NCBI GenBank assembly: GCA_949841355.1
Contig: CATKZP010000012.1
Span: 1 to 64,000 of the forward strand
DNA from: an uncultured Oscillospiraceae bacterium
Lineage (GTDB): Bacteria; Bacillota; Clostridia; Oscillospirales; Oscillospiraceae
Direction of reading: 5' to 3'
Length of the DNA: 64,000 nt
Positions 42,126-50,297 of this stretch are shown here, piece after piece. The position numbers and the translations under genes were made by a program. The notes below the pieces were generated by a model. That model was not told the DNA's origin. It was given only the letters and a program-made list of their open reading frames with translations, and made no database searches. Position 1 is the first letter of the stretch. Every line of letters begins with the position of its first letter.

Positions 42126-42557
42126 GTGACAGAGGCGTTTTTGGAGCACGTGCTGCTCTTCAAGGGCCTGTATGACCGCATCCTGGACCCGGTGGCCCAG
42201 CGGTGGTCCCTCACCCGGATGGAGCTGGACCTGCTGCTCTTCCTGCATAACAACCCCGCCCACGACACGGCGGCGGAGGCGGTTCGGCTGCGGCAGTGGA
42301 CCAAATCCCACGTGTCGGCGGCGGTCCATTCCCTGAAGGCGAGGGGCCTGCTGGCCGCCCAGCACCCGGACGACAACCGCAAGACCCTGCGCCTCACCCC
42401 GCTCCCCGCCGCCCAGCCCATCCTTCAGGAGGGGCGGGAGGCCCAGCGGGCCTTCTTCCAGTCCATGCGCCGGGGCTTCACCCCCGAGGAGGAGCTGGCG
42501 CTGGAGGCCATCTCGGAAAAAATCGCCCGGAACATCCGGGACGCCATGAAAAAGTGA
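42126..42557 (+). CDS. MarR-family transcriptional regulator
   Basis: A 143-residue winged helix-turn-helix regulator. The DNA-binding part is about residues 30-95: MELDLLLFLHNNP, then AEAVRLRQWTKSHVSAAVHSLKARGLL and the wing HPDDNRKTLRLT. The start is GTG at 42126 after GAGGTGG. It lies behind a strong consensus promoter, just ahead of a TSUP permease gene, and probably controls both. The ligand is unknown. Confidence 0.9.
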   Translation: MTEAFLEHVLLFKGLYDRILDPVAQRWSLTRMELDLLLFLHNNPAHDTAAEAVRLRQWTKSHVSAAVHSLKARGLLAAQHPDDNRKTLRLTPLPAAQPILQEGREAQRAFFQSMRRGFTPEEELALEAISEKIARNIRDAMKK

Positions 42558-42567
42558 GGTCCTTTTC

Positions 42568-43335
42568 GTGTTCACCGTCATCATCTGCTTTCTGGCCGGC
42601 ATCGGCGCGGGGCTGGGCACCGGCTTCGCCGGCATGAGCGCCGCCGCCGTCATCAGCCCCATGCTCATCACCTTTCTGCACATGGAGCCCTATGAGGCGG
42701 TGGGCATCGCCCTGGCCAGCGACGTGCTGGCCAGCGCCGTGTCCGCCTATACCTACGGCAAAAATAAAAACCTGGACGTGAAAAACGGCCTGGTGATGAT
42801 GTTCACCGTGCTGGGCTTCACTCTGGTGGGCAGCTGGGTGTCCAGCCTGGTGCCCTCCTCCGCCATGGGGGGCTTCTCCACCTGGATGACCCTGCTGCTG
42901 GGCGTCAAGTTCATCCTCAAGCCGGTGATGACCACCAAGGAGTCCATGCAGGCGGCGGACCCCAAAAAACGGGTAGTCCAATCGGTGGTCTGCGGCATGA
43001 TGGTAGGCTTTATCTGCGGCTTCGTGGGGGCCGGGGGCGGCATGATGATGCTGCTCATCCTCACCTCCGTGCTGGGGTACGAGCTGAAAACCGCCGTGGG
43101 CACCAGCGTGTTCATCATGGCCTTCACCGCCTTCACCGGAGCGGCCAGCCACTTCGTCATCGGCGGCGCGCCCGACCTGTGGGTGCTGGCGCTGTGTGTG
43201 CTGTCCACCCTGCTGTGGGCCCGCATCGCCGCCCGGTTCGCCAACAAGGCCAGCCCCATCGTCCTCAACCGGGCCACCGGCGTGGTGCTGGCGGTGCTGG
43301 GAGCGGCGATCCTGCTTGTGAATTACTTCACCTGA
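42568..43335 (+). CDS. TSUP/TauE-SafE family permease
   Basis: A 255-residue membrane protein with about eight helices and the duplicated TSUP pattern: GAGLGTGFAGMSAAAVISP near residue 12 and GFICGFVGAGGGMMMLLIL near 150, each with the Gly-rich family turn. Relatives carry sulfite, sulfonates or other organic anions. The start is GTG ten bases after the MarR stop, with GAGG upstream, so it is co-expressed with the regulator. The substrate is not evident. Confidence 0.88.
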   Translation: MFTVIICFLAGIGAGLGTGFAGMSAAAVISPMLITFLHMEPYEAVGIALASDVLASAVSAYTYGKNKNLDVKNGLVMMFTVLGFTLVGSWVSSLVPSSAMGGFSTWMTLLLGVKFILKPVMTTKESMQAADPKKRVVQSVVCGMMVGFICGFVGAGGGMMMLLILTSVLGYELKTAVGTSVFIMAFTAFTGAASHFVIGGAPDLWVLALCVLSTLLWARIAARFANKASPIVLNRATGVVLAVLGAAILLVNYFT

Positions 43336-43351
43336 GCGCCAATGCGAAAGC

Positions 43352-43390
43352 GCGGCGGGCGGCAAGAGAAGTTCTCTTGCCGCCCGCCGC
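43352..43390. terminator. Long hairpin between two convergent genes
   Basis: A 19-base arm, GCGGCGGGCGGCAAGAGAA (43352-43370), pairs perfectly with 43372-43390. It separates the TSUP gene and the convergent protease gene. It is probably a two-way terminator, though the T runs are short. Confidence 0.7.
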
Positions 43391-43401
43391 TTCTTGTCTC
43401 C

Positions 43402-43986
43402 CTACTTCCGGCGCAGGGAAAAGGCGATGCGTCCGCCGCACATGCAGGCCACCGCGCACAGGTTCCAGACCGCCACGAATCCTCGAAACGCCTCCGGCAC
43501 GCTCCACAGGGCCAGCACGTAGGCCGCCGCCAGCGCCGCACCCAGCACCAGGGTGGGGACACGCAGCCTGGGGCACTCCTCCGCCACTATCGCCATGTCA
43601 CTCACCGGGTAGAGGTTGCCGATGAACAGGTAGCTCACCGCCTCCCCCAGGTGGAGGGTGGCAAACAGCCACAAAAACAGAGCCGGATATCCCTCTCCCA
43701 GCCCCGCCAGCCGCAGCAGACCTCCGCCGGCCAGCGCCCACAGCAGATTGGCCGCCACGCCGCCATAGGCCGCTGCGGTGCGCTGTCCCGGCGTCAGCGC
43801 CCAATAGCGCTCCGCGTCCACCGGACCGGGGGTGGAGTAAAAGAGGTAGGGCTTCACCTCCACCTGAAACCACCTGTCCTTGCAGCCAAATGCGCAGTCC
43901 AGCACCGAGTGCCCCACCTCGTGCAGCCAGATCACCGCGTACAGCGCCCCGTAGCCCAGCGCCGCCCATACCAGCCATCGAACCAT
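43402..43986 (-). CDS. M50-like membrane metalloprotease
   Basis: A 194-residue protein with about five membrane helices. The zinc motif is HEVGHS near residues 22-27 inside the first helix. A later segment, IGNLYPVSDMA near 123, matches the position of the third metal ligand (Asp). The protein is short for the family, lacks a PDZ domain, and resembles minimal M50-type proteins of clostridia. It follows hpf on the same strand. The target is unknown. Confidence 0.75.
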   Translation of the reverse strand: MVRWLVWAALGYGALYAVIWLHEVGHSVLDCAFGCKDRWFQVEVKPYLFYSTPGPVDAERYWALTPGQRTAAAYGGVAANLLWALAGGGLLRLAGLGEGYPALFLWLFATLHLGEAVSYLFIGNLYPVSDMAIVAEECPRLRVPTLVLGAALAAAYVLALWSVPEAFRGFVAVWNLCAVACMCGGRIAFSLRRK

Positions 43987-44016
43987 GTCTCATCCCTCCG
44001 CTGTGCGCCATAAGCG

Positions 44017-44042
44017 GGGCGGCAGGGAGAACCCTGCCGCCC
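44017..44042 (-). terminator. Hairpin after hpf
   Basis: GGGCGGCAGGG (44017-44027) pairs perfectly with CCCTGCCGCCC (44032-44042). No T run follows, so it may be only partly effective and allow some read-through into the protease gene. Confidence 0.55.
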
Positions 44043-44060
44043 GCCGTACTCTATTTCAAA

Positions 44061-44600
44061 TCAGCCCTCGTCCTCGATGAGCCCGTAGCCGCCGTCATTG
44101 CGCTTGTAGACCACAGCGAAGGCGCCGCCCTCCTCGTCCTTGAAGGCGTAAAAGGCGTGGCCCAGCAGGTTCATCTGCAAAATGGCCTCATCCACCGTCA
44201 TGGGCTTGATGGGGAACTTCTTGGTGCGCACCACCTGGAACTCGTCCTCCTCCACGTCGGGCACGAAGGAGGTCTCCTCCACAGGCTCGGCGGGGGTAAA
44301 GGCCCCGGTGCGCAGCCGCTTCTCCAGGCGGGTCTTGTGCTTGCGCAGCTGGCGCTCCATGGAGGTGACCGCCGCGTCCACCGACGCGAACATGTCGGAG
44401 GTGCTCTCCGCCACCCGCAGGATGGTGGAGCCGGAACGGATGGTAAGCTCCACCTTGTTCCGGTCTTTCTCCACGGAGTAGACCAGGTTTGCCTCCGCCT
44501 CGGTCTTGAAGTAACGGTCCAGCTTGCCTACCTTCTTCTCGGCATAGTTGTGCAGGGACTTGGGCAGGTTAACCTTCTTGTCTGTAAACGTAAACTTCAT
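44061..44600 (-). CDS. hpf: Ribosome hibernation-promoting factor, long form
   Basis: This 179-residue protein pairs ribosomes into inactive 100S dimers in stationary phase. The N-terminal domain (about 1-95) is the HPF/YfiA fold; the C-terminal domain (about 120-178) has RTKKFPIKPMTVDEAILQM and LLGHAFYAFKDEE and mediates dimer formation. The length is that of the long form found in Firmicutes. It has its own promoter. Confidence 0.96.
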   Translation of the reverse strand: MKFTFTDKKVNLPKSLHNYAEKKVGKLDRYFKTEAEANLVYSVEKDRNKVELTIRSGSTILRVAESTSDMFASVDAAVTSMERQLRKHKTRLEKRLRTGAFTPAEPVEETSFVPDVEEDEFQVVRTKKFPIKPMTVDEAILQMNLLGHAFYAFKDEEGGAFAVVYKRNDGGYGLIEDEG

Positions 44601-44645
44601 GTGCTCAGCTCCTTTCGGTTGGGAGGGATTTCCTCCCGTGTTTGT

Positions 44646-44675
44646 ATTATATCACAATTGCACTCAAATAGGCAA
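44646..44675 (-). promoter_or_regulatory. Promoter of hpf
   Basis: On the minus strand, TTGCCT (44670-44675) and TATAAT (44646-44651), spacer 18 bases. Confidence 0.7.
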
Positions 44676-44829
44676 TTCTTTTTTTGTCTCTTTTCACGCT
44701 TCGAGGCGGAGTTCCGACACACCGGAGAATGCGGACAGGCACAGCGGCGGCGGGGGACGCATAGCTGTGGTTGGGGGCATCTTCGCTGAGGACCCGCCCC
44801 AAATCCACAAGAAAAGAGAGGAGAATCGA

Positions 44830-45030
44830 ATGAAGGAACTGTTGCCACACCGGCTGGCCCGGCTGCTGTGCGTCAAATCCCTGGTGACGCTGGCGCTGAC
44901 AGGCGTATTCGCCGCCCTGGCCCTGCGGGGCGAGGTCAGCCAGGACTTCATGACGGTGTATACCGTCATCATCGCCTTTTACTTCGGCACCCAGCTGGAG
45001 CGGACGGCGCAAAAGGGGGGCGGCGCATGA
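44830..45030 (+). CDS. Holin-like small membrane protein
   Basis: A 66-residue protein with two hydrophobic segments (about 15-32 and 38-54) and charged ends. The ATG follows GAGAGGAG, and the stop overlaps the start of the amidase gene by ATGA. Size, topology and the coupled amidase suggest a phage-type holin or a domesticated version. No other phage gene is nearby. Confidence 0.65.
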   Translation: MKELLPHRLARLLCVKSLVTLALTGVFAALALRGEVSQDFMTVYTVIIAFYFGTQLERTAQKGGGA

Positions 45031-45812
45031 AGCTGCTCCAATGCATTCTCACCGAGAACGACTGCTATCAGGCGGGCCGGACCATACGCCCCAAAGGGGT
45101 GATGGTCCACTCCACCGGGGCGAACAACCCCAACCTCCGGCGGTACGTGCAGCCCGTCCCCTCCACCCCCAACCGGGAGGAGCTGCTCTCCGCCCTGGGG
45201 ACCAACCCCAACGCCAACCACTGGAACCGCCCGAGCCTGGACGTGTGCGTCCACGGCTTCATCGGGCGGCTGGCGGACGGCAGCGTGGCGGCGGCGCAGA
45301 CCCTGCCCTGGGACCGCCGGGGCTGGCATGCGGGCACGGGGACCAGCGGCAAGAGCGCCAACGACACCTATATCTCCTTCGAGATCTGCGAGGACGGCCT
45401 GGACGACCCGGACTACTTCAAGCAGGCGTACCAGACCGCCGTGGAGCTCACCGCCATGCTGTGCCGGGACTACGGCCTGGACCCCCTGGCGGACGGGACA
45501 GTGATCTGCCACCAGGACGGCTACCGCCGGGGGGTGGCGTCCAACCACGGGGACATCTACAATTGGTTCCCCCGGTTTGGGTACGACATGAACGACTTCC
45601 GGGCCGGTGTGGTCCGGGCCATGAACGGAGAGGAGGACGACGGGATGGTGTATTACAAGACTCTGGCCGACGTGCCGGAGTACTACCGGGACGCGGTAGC
45701 CAAAGCGGTGGACAAGGGCGCGCTCAATGGTACGGGAAACGGCGAGCTGAACGTGTCCGAGGACCTGTGCCGGACGCTGACGGTGCTGGACCGGTTAAAT
45801 CAGTTGGGTTAA
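45027..45812 (+). CDS. N-acetylmuramoyl-L-alanine amidase
   Basis: A 261-residue peptidoglycan hydrolase of the Amidase_2 (PGRP) type. Zinc ligands: His in VMVHSTGANNP near 28, and His in ICHQDGYRRGV near 158; conserved LDVCVHGFIGRLADGS and WHAGTG lie between. No signal peptide is seen, fitting holin-dependent release. The C-terminal part (about 210-261) is a short acidic module, perhaps a cell-wall-binding remnant. Coupled to the holin-like gene. Confidence 0.9.
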   Translation: MKLLQCILTENDCYQAGRTIRPKGVMVHSTGANNPNLRRYVQPVPSTPNREELLSALGTNPNANHWNRPSLDVCVHGFIGRLADGSVAAAQTLPWDRRGWHAGTGTSGKSANDTYISFEICEDGLDDPDYFKQAYQTAVELTAMLCRDYGLDPLADGTVICHQDGYRRGVASNHGDIYNWFPRFGYDMNDFRAGVVRAMNGEEDDGMVYYKTLADVPEYYRDAVAKAVDKGALNGTGNGELNVSEDLCRTLTVLDRLNQLG

Positions 45813-45821
45813 ACGGGGAAA

Positions 45822-45851
45822 AGAGGACGCCTGTGGTATCAGGCGTCCTCT
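45822..45851 (+). terminator. Hairpin after the amidase gene
   Basis: AGAGGACGCCTG (45822-45833) pairs perfectly with CAGGCGTCCTCT (45840-45851). The T run is missing, but the position right after the stop supports termination. Confidence 0.65.
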
Positions 45852-46042
45852 CAGCCTGTCGGAAAGCGGGGGGTGACCCTGCTTTCAACGTTCAAGCCCC
45901 GAGCGGGTACGACTGCTGCCCCATGGGAGCGATGGCGCGCTTGATTGGCAGAGTCAAAAACCCAATGGTGACATTGTTACAGAAGAAAGCTGAAATTTGG
46001 GTTATCATAGAACCATCATACAGCAAAAAGGAGATAGAGAAT

Positions 46043-46348
46043 ATGTCCGCAGTCAATATCAATTCAGCCAATTTTGCCATCGAGGTCACAAATTCCGACC
46101 GTCCCGTCCTGCTGGACTTCTGGGCGCCCTGGTGCGGTCCCTGCCGCATGGTGGCCCCCATTGTGGAGGAAATCGCGGAGGAGCGCCCCGATATCAAGGT
46201 GGGCAAGGTCAACGTAGACGAGCAGCCGGAGCTGGCCCGGCAGTTCGGCGTATCCGGCATCCCCACCCTGGTGGTGATGAAGGAGGGCAAGGTCACAAAC
46301 CAGGCCATGGGCGCCCGGCCCAAAAGCCAGATCCTGGCCCTGCTGTGA
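46043..46348 (+). CDS. trxA: Thioredoxin
   Basis: A 101-residue thiol-disulfide reductant. The active site is WAPWCGPCRM near residue 27-36, and the cis-proline is in GVSGIPTLVV near 70. The start is ATG after AAGGAG; the frame is open far upstream but that part is the wrong frame of the amidase gene. A rhodanese gene follows after ten bases. Confidence 0.96.
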   Translation: MSAVNINSANFAIEVTNSDRPVLLDFWAPWCGPCRMVAPIVEEIAEERPDIKVGKVNVDEQPELARQFGVSGIPTLVVMKEGKVTNQAMGARPKSQILALL

Positions 46349-46358
46349 GGGCGCCGCC

Positions 46359-46679
46359 ATGGGATTCTTTGACTTTTTGAAAGGCCCCGACATCAATCAG
46401 GGCCTTCAGGAATACGGCTCCGCCTCCGGCGCGGTGCTGCTGGACGTGCGCACGCCCCAGGAATACCGGGAAGGCCACATTCCCGGCAGCATCAACGTCC
46501 CGCTCCAGTCCCTCATCGGAGAGGGGCGCGTCCCTGCCGGAAAAGAGGTTCCGCTGTTTGTATACTGTCACAGCGGCGCGCGCAGCCGCCAAGCGGTCAG
46601 CCGGCTGGCGGAGATGGGCTATGCTAAGGTAAAAAATATCGGCGGCATTGCCGCCTACAGGGGAAACGTGGAGCGCTGA
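46359..46679 (+). CDS. Rhodanese-like sulfurtransferase
   Basis: A 106-residue single-domain rhodanese. The fold marks are LLDVRTPQEYREGHIPGSIN near 27-46, and the catalytic cysteine loop CHSGARSRQA near residue 69. It may carry sulfane sulfur or help keep thiols reduced. The thioredoxin gene directly before it is a plausible electron donor. Confidence 0.92.
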   Translation: MGFFDFLKGPDINQGLQEYGSASGAVLLDVRTPQEYREGHIPGSINVPLQSLIGEGRVPAGKEVPLFVYCHSGARSRQAVSRLAEMGYAKVKNIGGIAAYRGNVER

Positions 46680-46741
46680 AATAAGCGGCGGTGCGGCGGG
46701 AGGCCTCACAGCGGCCCGGCAGAATTTCACAACCTAACACG

Positions 46742-46773
46742 AGGGCCCCGGGCGTCTGCGCGCCCGGGGCCCT
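46742..46773. terminator. Hairpin between rhodanese and PPi-phosphofructokinase genes
   Basis: AGGGCCCCGGGCG (46742-46754) pairs perfectly with CGCCCGGGGCCCT (46761-46773). It separates converging genes; T runs are weak on both sides. Confidence 0.6.
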
Positions 46774-46795
46774 GCTTGCTGCTTTGAGCTTCCGC

Positions 46796-47962
46796 CTACC
46801 GCAGGCTGACAAACCGGCAGTCATACGCGCCGATCAGCGGCGCGCAGTACGCCTGGAATTCCGGCCGGATGGAGGCACCGTCCTCTCCAATCCATGCCAG
46901 AGGGAATTTCTTTTCCGCGTTGGCCACCTGCTCCAGCGGAATCAGGCAGGTTTCGCAGGCATAGGCGGGTTCCCGCTTTGTCTCAAACCCCACCATAAAC
47001 CCGGTCTGCCCCTCCACGGCGGAGCGGACGGCGCAGGCCCCGGCCTCCATGGCCTCCGCCTGGTCCACCTCGGACATGAGGGCCACGCTGGTGCGTCCCA
47101 GCAGGCCGGGCTTCTCAGAGCGGGCCTTTAGGCCGGTCTCCCGCATAATCATGTCGCACAGAGTCTGAGCGGCCCCACCGGGCACCTTGTGGCCGAAGCC
47201 GTCCACCACGCCGGAGTCCGCCACCGGAGAGCCGTCCGCATAATGGATTCCTTCGGAGATGGTGACCAGCAGGCCCCTTCCCTTGGCAAATTTCTCCCGG
47301 ACCGCGGCCAGGAACGCCTCCTGGTCGAAGTCCGTCTCCGGCAGGTAGACCAGGTGCTCGCAGGGCATGAGACCGGCGTACAGCGCGGAGGCGGCGGTAA
47401 TCCACCCGGCATTGCGGCCCATCAGCTCCATCACCACCACGTGGATGGGCAGGCCGGACGCGTCCTGGGCGGCTTCCAGGGCGGAGGCGGCGGCGAACTT
47501 GGCGGCGCTGCCGAAGCCGGGACAGTGGTCAGTGACGGCCAGATCGTTGTCAATGGTCTTGGGTATGCCGATCACCCGCAGCTCATAGCCGGCCTGCTCC
47601 GCCAGCCGGTAGATCTTGTGGCAGGTATCCATGGAGTCGTTGCCGCCGTTGTAGAAAAAGTAACGGATATTGTGCCGCTTAAAGCAGTCCAGCACAGCGG
47701 GGTAGTCCGCGTCGGTGAGCTTTCTCCGGCAGGAGCCGATGGCGGAGGCGGGAGTGCGGGCCAGCAGGTCCAGCCGCTCGTCCTCCACCGCCCTCAGGTC
47801 GATGAGGTCCCCGGCCAAAATTCCCTCCGCGCCGAAGCGTGCGCCGTAGATGGCCTCGATCTCCGGATGGCGTTTGGCCTCCCGCACCGCCCCCAGCAGG
47901 GAGCTGTTGATCACCGGGGTGGGGCCGCCGCCGTGGGCGATGAGCATATTGCCTCTCAGCAT
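46796..47962 (-). CDS. Pyrophosphate-type 6-phosphofructokinase
   Basis: A 388-residue phosphofructokinase that makes fructose-1,6-bisphosphate. AHGGGPTPVINSSL (about 9-22) is the nucleotide or phosphoryl-donor loop; NGGNDSMDT near 104 and GIPKTIDNDL near 132 hold the catalytic and substrate residues. The GGNDS form, with Asn-Asp in place of ATP-type residues, points to pyrophosphate as donor, though ATP use cannot be excluded. A second ATG five codons in, with GAGAGG just before it, is an alternative start. It is the last gene of the eight-gene operon. Confidence 0.88.
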   Translation of the reverse strand: MLRGNMLIAHGGGPTPVINSSLLGAVREAKRHPEIEAIYGARFGAEGILAGDLIDLRAVEDERLDLLARTPASAIGSCRRKLTDADYPAVLDCFKRHNIRYFFYNGGNDSMDTCHKIYRLAEQAGYELRVIGIPKTIDNDLAVTDHCPGFGSAAKFAAASALEAAQDASGLPIHVVVMELMGRNAGWITAASALYAGLMPCEHLVYLPETDFDQEAFLAAVREKFAKGRGLLVTISEGIHYADGSPVADSGVVDGFGHKVPGGAAQTLCDMIMRETGLKARSEKPGLLGRTSVALMSEVDQAEAMEAGACAVRSAVEGQTGFMVGFETKREPAYACETCLIPLEQVANAEKKFPLAWIGEDGASIRPEFQAYCAPLIGAYDCRFVSLR

Positions 47963-47974
47963 ATTCCCGCCCCC

Positions 47975-49435
47975 TTATACGCCGGACAGGTCGTCGTCCG
48001 CCATGCACAGGTGGACGGCCCCCACCTTGAAGGTCTTGGGCAGGGCCAGGATATTGGGGTTGGGCCCCACGAACTTTTTCTTGGCGTCCTCCAGCGCCTC
48101 CTCGAAGGTGGCCCGGGTTTTCAGCCCCATCCCCCGGGCGATGCCCGGCTCCTGAGCCCCCACGATGTAGATGGCGGCGGTGTTGGTCTCCGCAATGTGG
48201 CCGCAGCTCATCATGGAGAAGCCGTGGAAGGGATGAAAGGCGTTGGCAAAGCGGTACTTGCGGATGTACTCCTGGTTGGTGGCGAAATACTCGCCGTAGC
48301 GGTTCATGTCGGGCAGGATGTTCATATAGTCGTGCTGGAACAGCTCGTACAGCTCCCGCAGGTAGGGCCAGCGCTCGTCGTGGAAGTAGCCGTTGCAGAG
48401 GGAGGAGCAGATAATCACGCAGTTGTCCTTCATCACCCGCTTGTGGCGGATCACCTGGGCGGACAGGGCCTGCATCATCTGGATGGGGTTGGTGCCCATA
48501 CCCGCGCCGTAGTGGAAATCCTGGGGCATCCCGAACACCATCACGTCGTACTTCTCCTTGGCATAGGGCACATAGGTGCGCTTGTTGGCCACCTCCCAGC
48601 TCTGGGGCTGCATCTGGGCAGCATAGCCGGAGAAAATGGCGATCTGCCGGGAATAGGTGTCCAGCACCGCGTCACAGCAGAAGAAGGGATGGCCCATTTT
48701 CTCCTCCATCCACATCCCGATCTCGTCGAACTTGGTGCGCATGAGGCTGTGGCCGGACACGGGGGTGAAGTCCTGCCGGTGCATCACCTGGGGCACGTGA
48801 TGGCTGGCGATGGACCGCCAGTGGGTGATGCCGGTGGCGCAGTGCTTATAGCCCCCGGAGTAGCCGCCGTAGGGGTTCCCCTGGGTGTGGCCGATGAGGA
48901 TGGGCAGGTCGCAGTCGAACACATACTTGTTCATCAGCACCGGATCGCCCCGCCGGGTGACCCCCAGATCCACCATATGGTCGTAGTCCTCGCTGTCGTG
49001 GGAGGTGATCTGGCCGGTGTGGTAAAACTCGTTGAACAGCTCGTCCCCCAGAATCTGCTTCATCTCGGGCACCGTGGCCCGGGGGTGCAGGCCGTTGGAG
49101 AACAGCAGCAGAATGTCCTTCTTCTCCACCCCGGCTCCGTACAGCTCGTCCAGGCAGGCCCGGATGGACACCTTCCGGTGGGCGGTGGGCTGGCAGCCGC
49201 CCTTCACGATGTCGGGAATGACGAACACCACCGTCTTGCCAGGGCCCGCCAGGTCCTTGAGCGGGGGCATCCCGATGGGATTGCGAAGGGATTCCAGGGT
49301 GGCGGCGTACAGGCTGTCCCAGTCCTGGGGCAGGCAGGGGGGATCGGGGACGGTCTCCCCCGGGATAAAAACATCGGTGCTGTCGGGCAGCTGGGCGGCC
49401 ATCAGGCCGTGGCCGTATTCAAACTCTAATTTCAT
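47975..49435 (-). CDS. LarA-like nickel-pincer racemase family protein
   Basis: A 486-residue protein of the lactate racemase family. The N-terminal domain carries the likely catalytic His in SNGLHPRATVPEM near 112, and the cofactor lysine and second His region in GHTQGNPYGGYSGGYKH near 182-198. The family uses a nickel-pincer nucleotide linked to that Lys, made by LarB, LarC and LarE, none of which are in this window. Relatives racemise or epimerise many 2-hydroxy acids or sugars. It is embedded between tpiA and pfk. Substrate unknown. Confidence 0.85.
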   Translation of the reverse strand: MKLEFEYGHGLMAAQLPDSTDVFIPGETVPDPPCLPQDWDSLYAATLESLRNPIGMPPLKDLAGPGKTVVFVIPDIVKGGCQPTAHRKVSIRACLDELYGAGVEKKDILLLFSNGLHPRATVPEMKQILGDELFNEFYHTGQITSHDSEDYDHMVDLGVTRRGDPVLMNKYVFDCDLPILIGHTQGNPYGGYSGGYKHCATGITHWRSIASHHVPQVMHRQDFTPVSGHSLMRTKFDEIGMWMEEKMGHPFFCCDAVLDTYSRQIAIFSGYAAQMQPQSWEVANKRTYVPYAKEKYDVMVFGMPQDFHYGAGMGTNPIQMMQALSAQVIRHKRVMKDNCVIICSSLCNGYFHDERWPYLRELYELFQHDYMNILPDMNRYGEYFATNQEYIRKYRFANAFHPFHGFSMMSCGHIAETNTAAIYIVGAQEPGIARGMGLKTRATFEEALEDAKKKFVGPNPNILALPKTFKVGAVHLCMADDDLSGV

Positions 49436-49447
49436 GGGTATCCTCCC

Positions 49448-50284
49448 TTATCGGCCCAGATAGAGCCGGATGATCTCCAGGTACTCCTCGGGGTAGAAGC
49501 CGATCTCCCCCTGGAACCGGGTGAGGGCGATCAGCCCGCCGTCGATCTCGTCGATGGAGGCCAGCATGGCGGTGTTGTCCGCCTTCAGCCCGCCGCCGTA
49601 GACCACGTCCATCCCCCCGGTGCGCTCCTTGACGAAGCGGGCGATCTTCGTGATGTAGTCCTTGTCCGCCGGGGTCTTGCCCGGGCCGATGGACCACACC
49701 GGCTCGTAGCCGATGACAACCTTACTCTTGTCCACCCCGTCCAGGCCCGCGTCCAGCTGCTCTCCCAGCACCTGCTCCCACTGGGGCTGCTCCTCGCTGG
49801 TCTCGCCAATGCAGTACAGCACCGTCAGCCCCGCGTCCTGGGCGCACTTGATCTCCTGGTTCAGCAGGCGGTTGACGGCGCTCATGTCCGTCACGCCCGC
49901 CTCCGCCAGAATGCCCTTCTTGTCGTTGCGCTCCTCGCAGTGGCCGATGAGGGTGGAGGAACAGCCCATGGCCTTGACGATGGAGGCGGGCCGGTTGGTG
50001 GTGAAGGCCCCGAAATTGCCCCCCACCGCCGTGTTCATCCGGTACACCCCCTGGCTGCCCAGCTTCACCGGGCTGTCCGCCGCCAGCGCGGCCGCCGCCC
50101 CCAGCAGGTGGGCCTCCGGCAGATACTGGACAAACTCCACCTCTGCCGGGTCATAGGCGCGCAGGGCCTCCTGGGTGTGGGACACGATATAGCCGCCCCA
50201 CTCCGCCACCGGCGCCAGGCGGTTCACCCCGCCGTACTCCACCGGAACGTCGAACCGCTTCAGGTTCAGATACAGGTGCTTCAT
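49448..50284 (-). CDS. Triose-phosphate isomerase (divergent)
   Basis: A 278-residue TIM-barrel enzyme interconverting DHAP and glyceraldehyde-3-phosphate. Asn7 and Lys9 (NLKR), the catalytic His in IGHCEERND (113-121), the catalytic Glu in IGYEPVWSIGPGK near 190, and YGGGLKADN near 228 are all present. The His loop reads GHCEER instead of the usual GHSERR, and the protein is about 25 residues longer than usual. It is probably a dedicated second copy for this pathway. Confidence 0.9.
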   Translation of the reverse strand: MKHLYLNLKRFDVPVEYGGVNRLAPVAEWGGYIVSHTQEALRAYDPAEVEFVQYLPEAHLLGAAAALAADSPVKLGSQGVYRMNTAVGGNFGAFTTNRPASIVKAMGCSSTLIGHCEERNDKKGILAEAGVTDMSAVNRLLNQEIKCAQDAGLTVLYCIGETSEEQPQWEQVLGEQLDAGLDGVDKSKVVIGYEPVWSIGPGKTPADKDYITKIARFVKERTGGMDVVYGGGLKADNTAMLASIDEIDGGLIALTRFQGEIGFYPEEYLEIIRLYLGR

Positions 50285-50297
50285 GCCGCCGCCCCCC

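Noticed and set aside
45972..46042. Promoter directly before trxA
   Set aside because: TATCAT near 46003 has no -35 box at suitable spacing; the evidence is too weak to list.
47189..49429. 746-codon plus-strand frame opposite the larA-like and pfk genes
   Set aside because: An antisense shadow of two genes with conserved motifs; Val/Gly/His-rich with no known domain.
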